This document shows, piece after piece, positions 62,538 through 64,000 of a stretch of 64,000 nt of DNA. Under the pieces are notes generated by a model, which was not told the origin of the DNA, made no database searches, and was given only the letters and a program-made list of their open reading frames with translations. Source of the stretch: Pseudomonas nitroreducens (GTDB lineage Bacteria; Pseudomonadota; Gammaproteobacteria; Pseudomonadales; Pseudomonadaceae); contig NZ_JACHLI010000033.1 of NCBI RefSeq assembly GCF_014204515.1, positions 1 to 64,000 on the forward strand. The letters run 5' to 3'. The stretch's first letter is position 1. The number at the start of each line of letters is the position of its first letter. The position numbers and the translations under genes were made by a program.

Positions 62538-64000
62538 ATGAAACTGACCCGACTCGCCCTGGCCACCAGCCTGCTGCCCGGCATGGCCTTCGCCGCTGGC
62601 GACATCTACACACTCTCCGACCAGGTGATCACCTCCGCCCGCCAGGCCCAGCCGCGCGCTGAAGCCACCTCGGCCAACAGCGTGTTCACCCGCGCCGACA
62701 TCGAACGCCTGCAGGTGCGCAGCGTCCCCGCCCTGCTCGCCCGCGTGCCTGGCGTGCAGATGGGCAGCTCCGGCGGCGTGGTGTCCTACTCCGTGCGCGG
62801 CACCAGCACCGCGCAGACCCTGGTGCTGGTGGACGGCCAGCGCATCGCCTCGGCCAGCAGCGGCATCGCCCGCCTGGACTACCTGAGCATCGACAGCATC
62901 GAGCGCGTCGAAGTGACCCGTGGCCCGCGTTCCGCGCTGTACGGCGCCGACGCCATCGGCGGGGTCATCCAGATCTTCACCCGCCGTGGCGAAGCCGGCC
63001 TGCACCCGGAAGTGCGCCTGGCCGCCGGCAGCCACGGCACCTTCGAGCGCAGCCTGAGCCTCTCCGGCGGCAACGAGCAGACCCGCTACAACCTCGGCGG
63101 CAGCCTGGACGAAAGCCATGGCTGGGACCGCACCAGCGACAACGTCGGCGCCGACAGCGACGACGACGCCCAGCGCAACAAGGCCGTGCACCTGAACCTG
63201 GACCACCGCTTCAACGAAGACTGGAAGGCCGGGCTGAACCTCAACGACCAGCGCGGCAAGAACGAATACGACGACGCCTACAACTTCGAGCCGGGCCGCC
63301 CGCAGGACGAGTTCCGCGTCAGCAGCTACAGCGCCTACCTCGACAGCCAGCTCACGCAGATGTGGAACAGCCACCTGGAGCTGGGCCGCAGCTTCGACCG
63401 CAACAAGGCCGTGGGCGCCGCCGACAGCTGGAACAACGGCACCCTGGAAACCACCCGCCACTCGGCGAGCTGGATCAACCGCCTGCAGCTGGACGAGGCC
63501 AACCAGTTGGCCCTGGGCACCGACTGGTACCAGGACAAGGTCGATGGCAGCACCGCCTTTGCCGACGATGAGCGCAGCAACCGCGCCTTCTTCGCCCAGC
63601 ACAGCTTCAAGGGCGACAGCTTCGGCACCGAGCTGGGCATCCGCCACGACAACAACCAGGCCTACGGCAGCCAGAACAGCTGGAACGCCGCCTTCAGCCT
63701 GCCGGTGGGCGCCAGCCAGACCTGGATCGCCAGCTACGGCGAAGGCTTCCGCGCGCCGACCTTCAGCGACCTCTACTACCCCGGCGCGAGCAACCCGGAC
63801 CTCAAGGCCGAGACCTCGAAGACCTACGAGCTGCAATGGCGTGGCGACTTCTCCGGCACGCACCTGGAAGCCTCGCTGTACCGCACCGAGATCGACGACC
63901 TGATCGCCTGGGACAGCACCAGCAACCAGCCGGAGAACATCAACAAGGCGCGCATCGACGGCTTCGAAGCCAGCGTCGCCCGCGAGGTACTCGGCTGGCA
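62538..64000 (+). CDS. btuB: TonB-dependent vitamin B12 receptor BtuB (5' part, runs off the window)
   Basis: 487 codons are visible. The signal peptide is KLTRLALATSLLPGMAFAA; a TonB-box-like stretch follows (DIYTLSDQVITSAR), then the plug domain (IERLQVRSVPALLARVPGV, YSVRGTSTAQTLVLVDGQR, RVEVTRGPRSALYGADAIGGVIQIFT) and the first barrel strands. The cobalamin riboswitch directly upstream identifies it as the B12 transporter. The 3' part lies beyond position 64000. Confidence 0.92.
   Translation, partial: MKLTRLALATSLLPGMAFAAGDIYTLSDQVITSARQAQPRAEATSANSVFTRADIERLQVRSVPALLARVPGVQMGSSGGVVSYSVRGTSTAQTLVLVDGQRIASASSGIARLDYLSIDSIERVEVTRGPRSALYGADAIGGVIQIFTRRGEAGLHPEVRLAAGSHGTFERSLSLSGGNEQTRYNLGGSLDESHGWDRTSDNVGADSDDDAQRNKAVHLNLDHRFNEDWKAGLNLNDQRGKNEYDDAYNFEPGRPQDEFRVSSYSAYLDSQLTQMWNSHLELGRSFDRNKAVGAADSWNNGTLETTRHSASWINRLQLDEANQLALGTDWYQDKVDGSTAFADDERSNRAFFAQHSFKGDSFGTELGIRHDNNQAYGSQNSWNAAFSLPVGASQTWIASYGEGFRAPTFSDLYYPGASNPDLKAETSKTYELQWRGDFSGTHLEASLYRTEIDDLIAWDSTSNQPENINKARIDGFEASVAREVLGW

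Overview
The window is high-GC DNA from a Pseudomonas, most likely of the P. aeruginosa / P. nitroreducens / P. citronellolis side of the genus. This rests on a type VI secretion cluster with the gene order of the P. aeruginosa H2-T6SS, the housekeeping genes xseB, ispA and dxs, Pseudomonas-type REP repeats and a cobalamin-riboswitch-controlled TonB receptor. The species call is an inference from gene content; no search was run.

Region 1 (1-588) is the right end of an IS66-family element that has cut off the 5' part of a START-domain gene. Region 2 (593-8506, minus strand) is an effector operon: hcp, a terminator-like hairpin, vgrG, a DUF4123 adaptor, a VasX-like MIX effector, and two tandem paralogous membrane proteins that are candidate immunity proteins. 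Region 3 (9163-33461, plus strand) is a complete H2-type T6SS: tssA, tssB, tssC, tssE, [PAAR-metallopeptidase effector plus lipoprotein], tssF, tssG, clpV, a sigma-54 activator (sfa2 type), a small lipoprotein, fha, tssJ, tssK, tssL, tssM, PP2C phosphatase, Ser/Thr kinase and a second vgrG. The 656-bp gap between the divergent hcp and tssA units carries a sigma-54-like promoter and a perfect 18-bp inverted repeat. Region 4 (33498-38628) is AT-rich cargo behind vgrG: a two-domain peptidoglycan hydrolase (M23-like plus GH19-like) followed by four exported proteins, the last with an LprI-type lysozyme-inhibitor domain, and an AGAACAT heptanucleotide tandem repeat.

Region 5 starts with xseB-ispA (38726-39855). 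In P. aeruginosa dxs follows ispA directly, but here dxs lies 20.4 kb away (60290-62215). The DNA between is mainly a hydroxyproline catabolic island. One half handles 4-hydroxyproline: epimerase, three-subunit D-hydroxyproline dehydrogenase, pyrroline-4-hydroxy-2-carboxylate deaminase and 2-ketoglutarate-semialdehyde dehydrogenase. The other half looks built for 3-hydroxyproline: ABC importer, a fused aconitase-X-type dehydratase, a Ser/Cys member of the proline racemase family and a pyrroline-2-carboxylate reductase. A GntR regulator, a PAS-AraC regulator and three copies of a GTATAC-centred palindrome (before gntR, the importer operon and the deaminase gene) suggest a shared regulon; the importer operon also has a full-consensus sigma-54 promoter overlapping its operator. 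A MITE-like element, several REP arrays, a YafY-type regulator with a VOC protein, and an Ig-like repeat protein are also in the island.

The window closes with dxs, its terminator, a cobalamin riboswitch and the 5' part of a btuB-like receptor gene that runs off the end.
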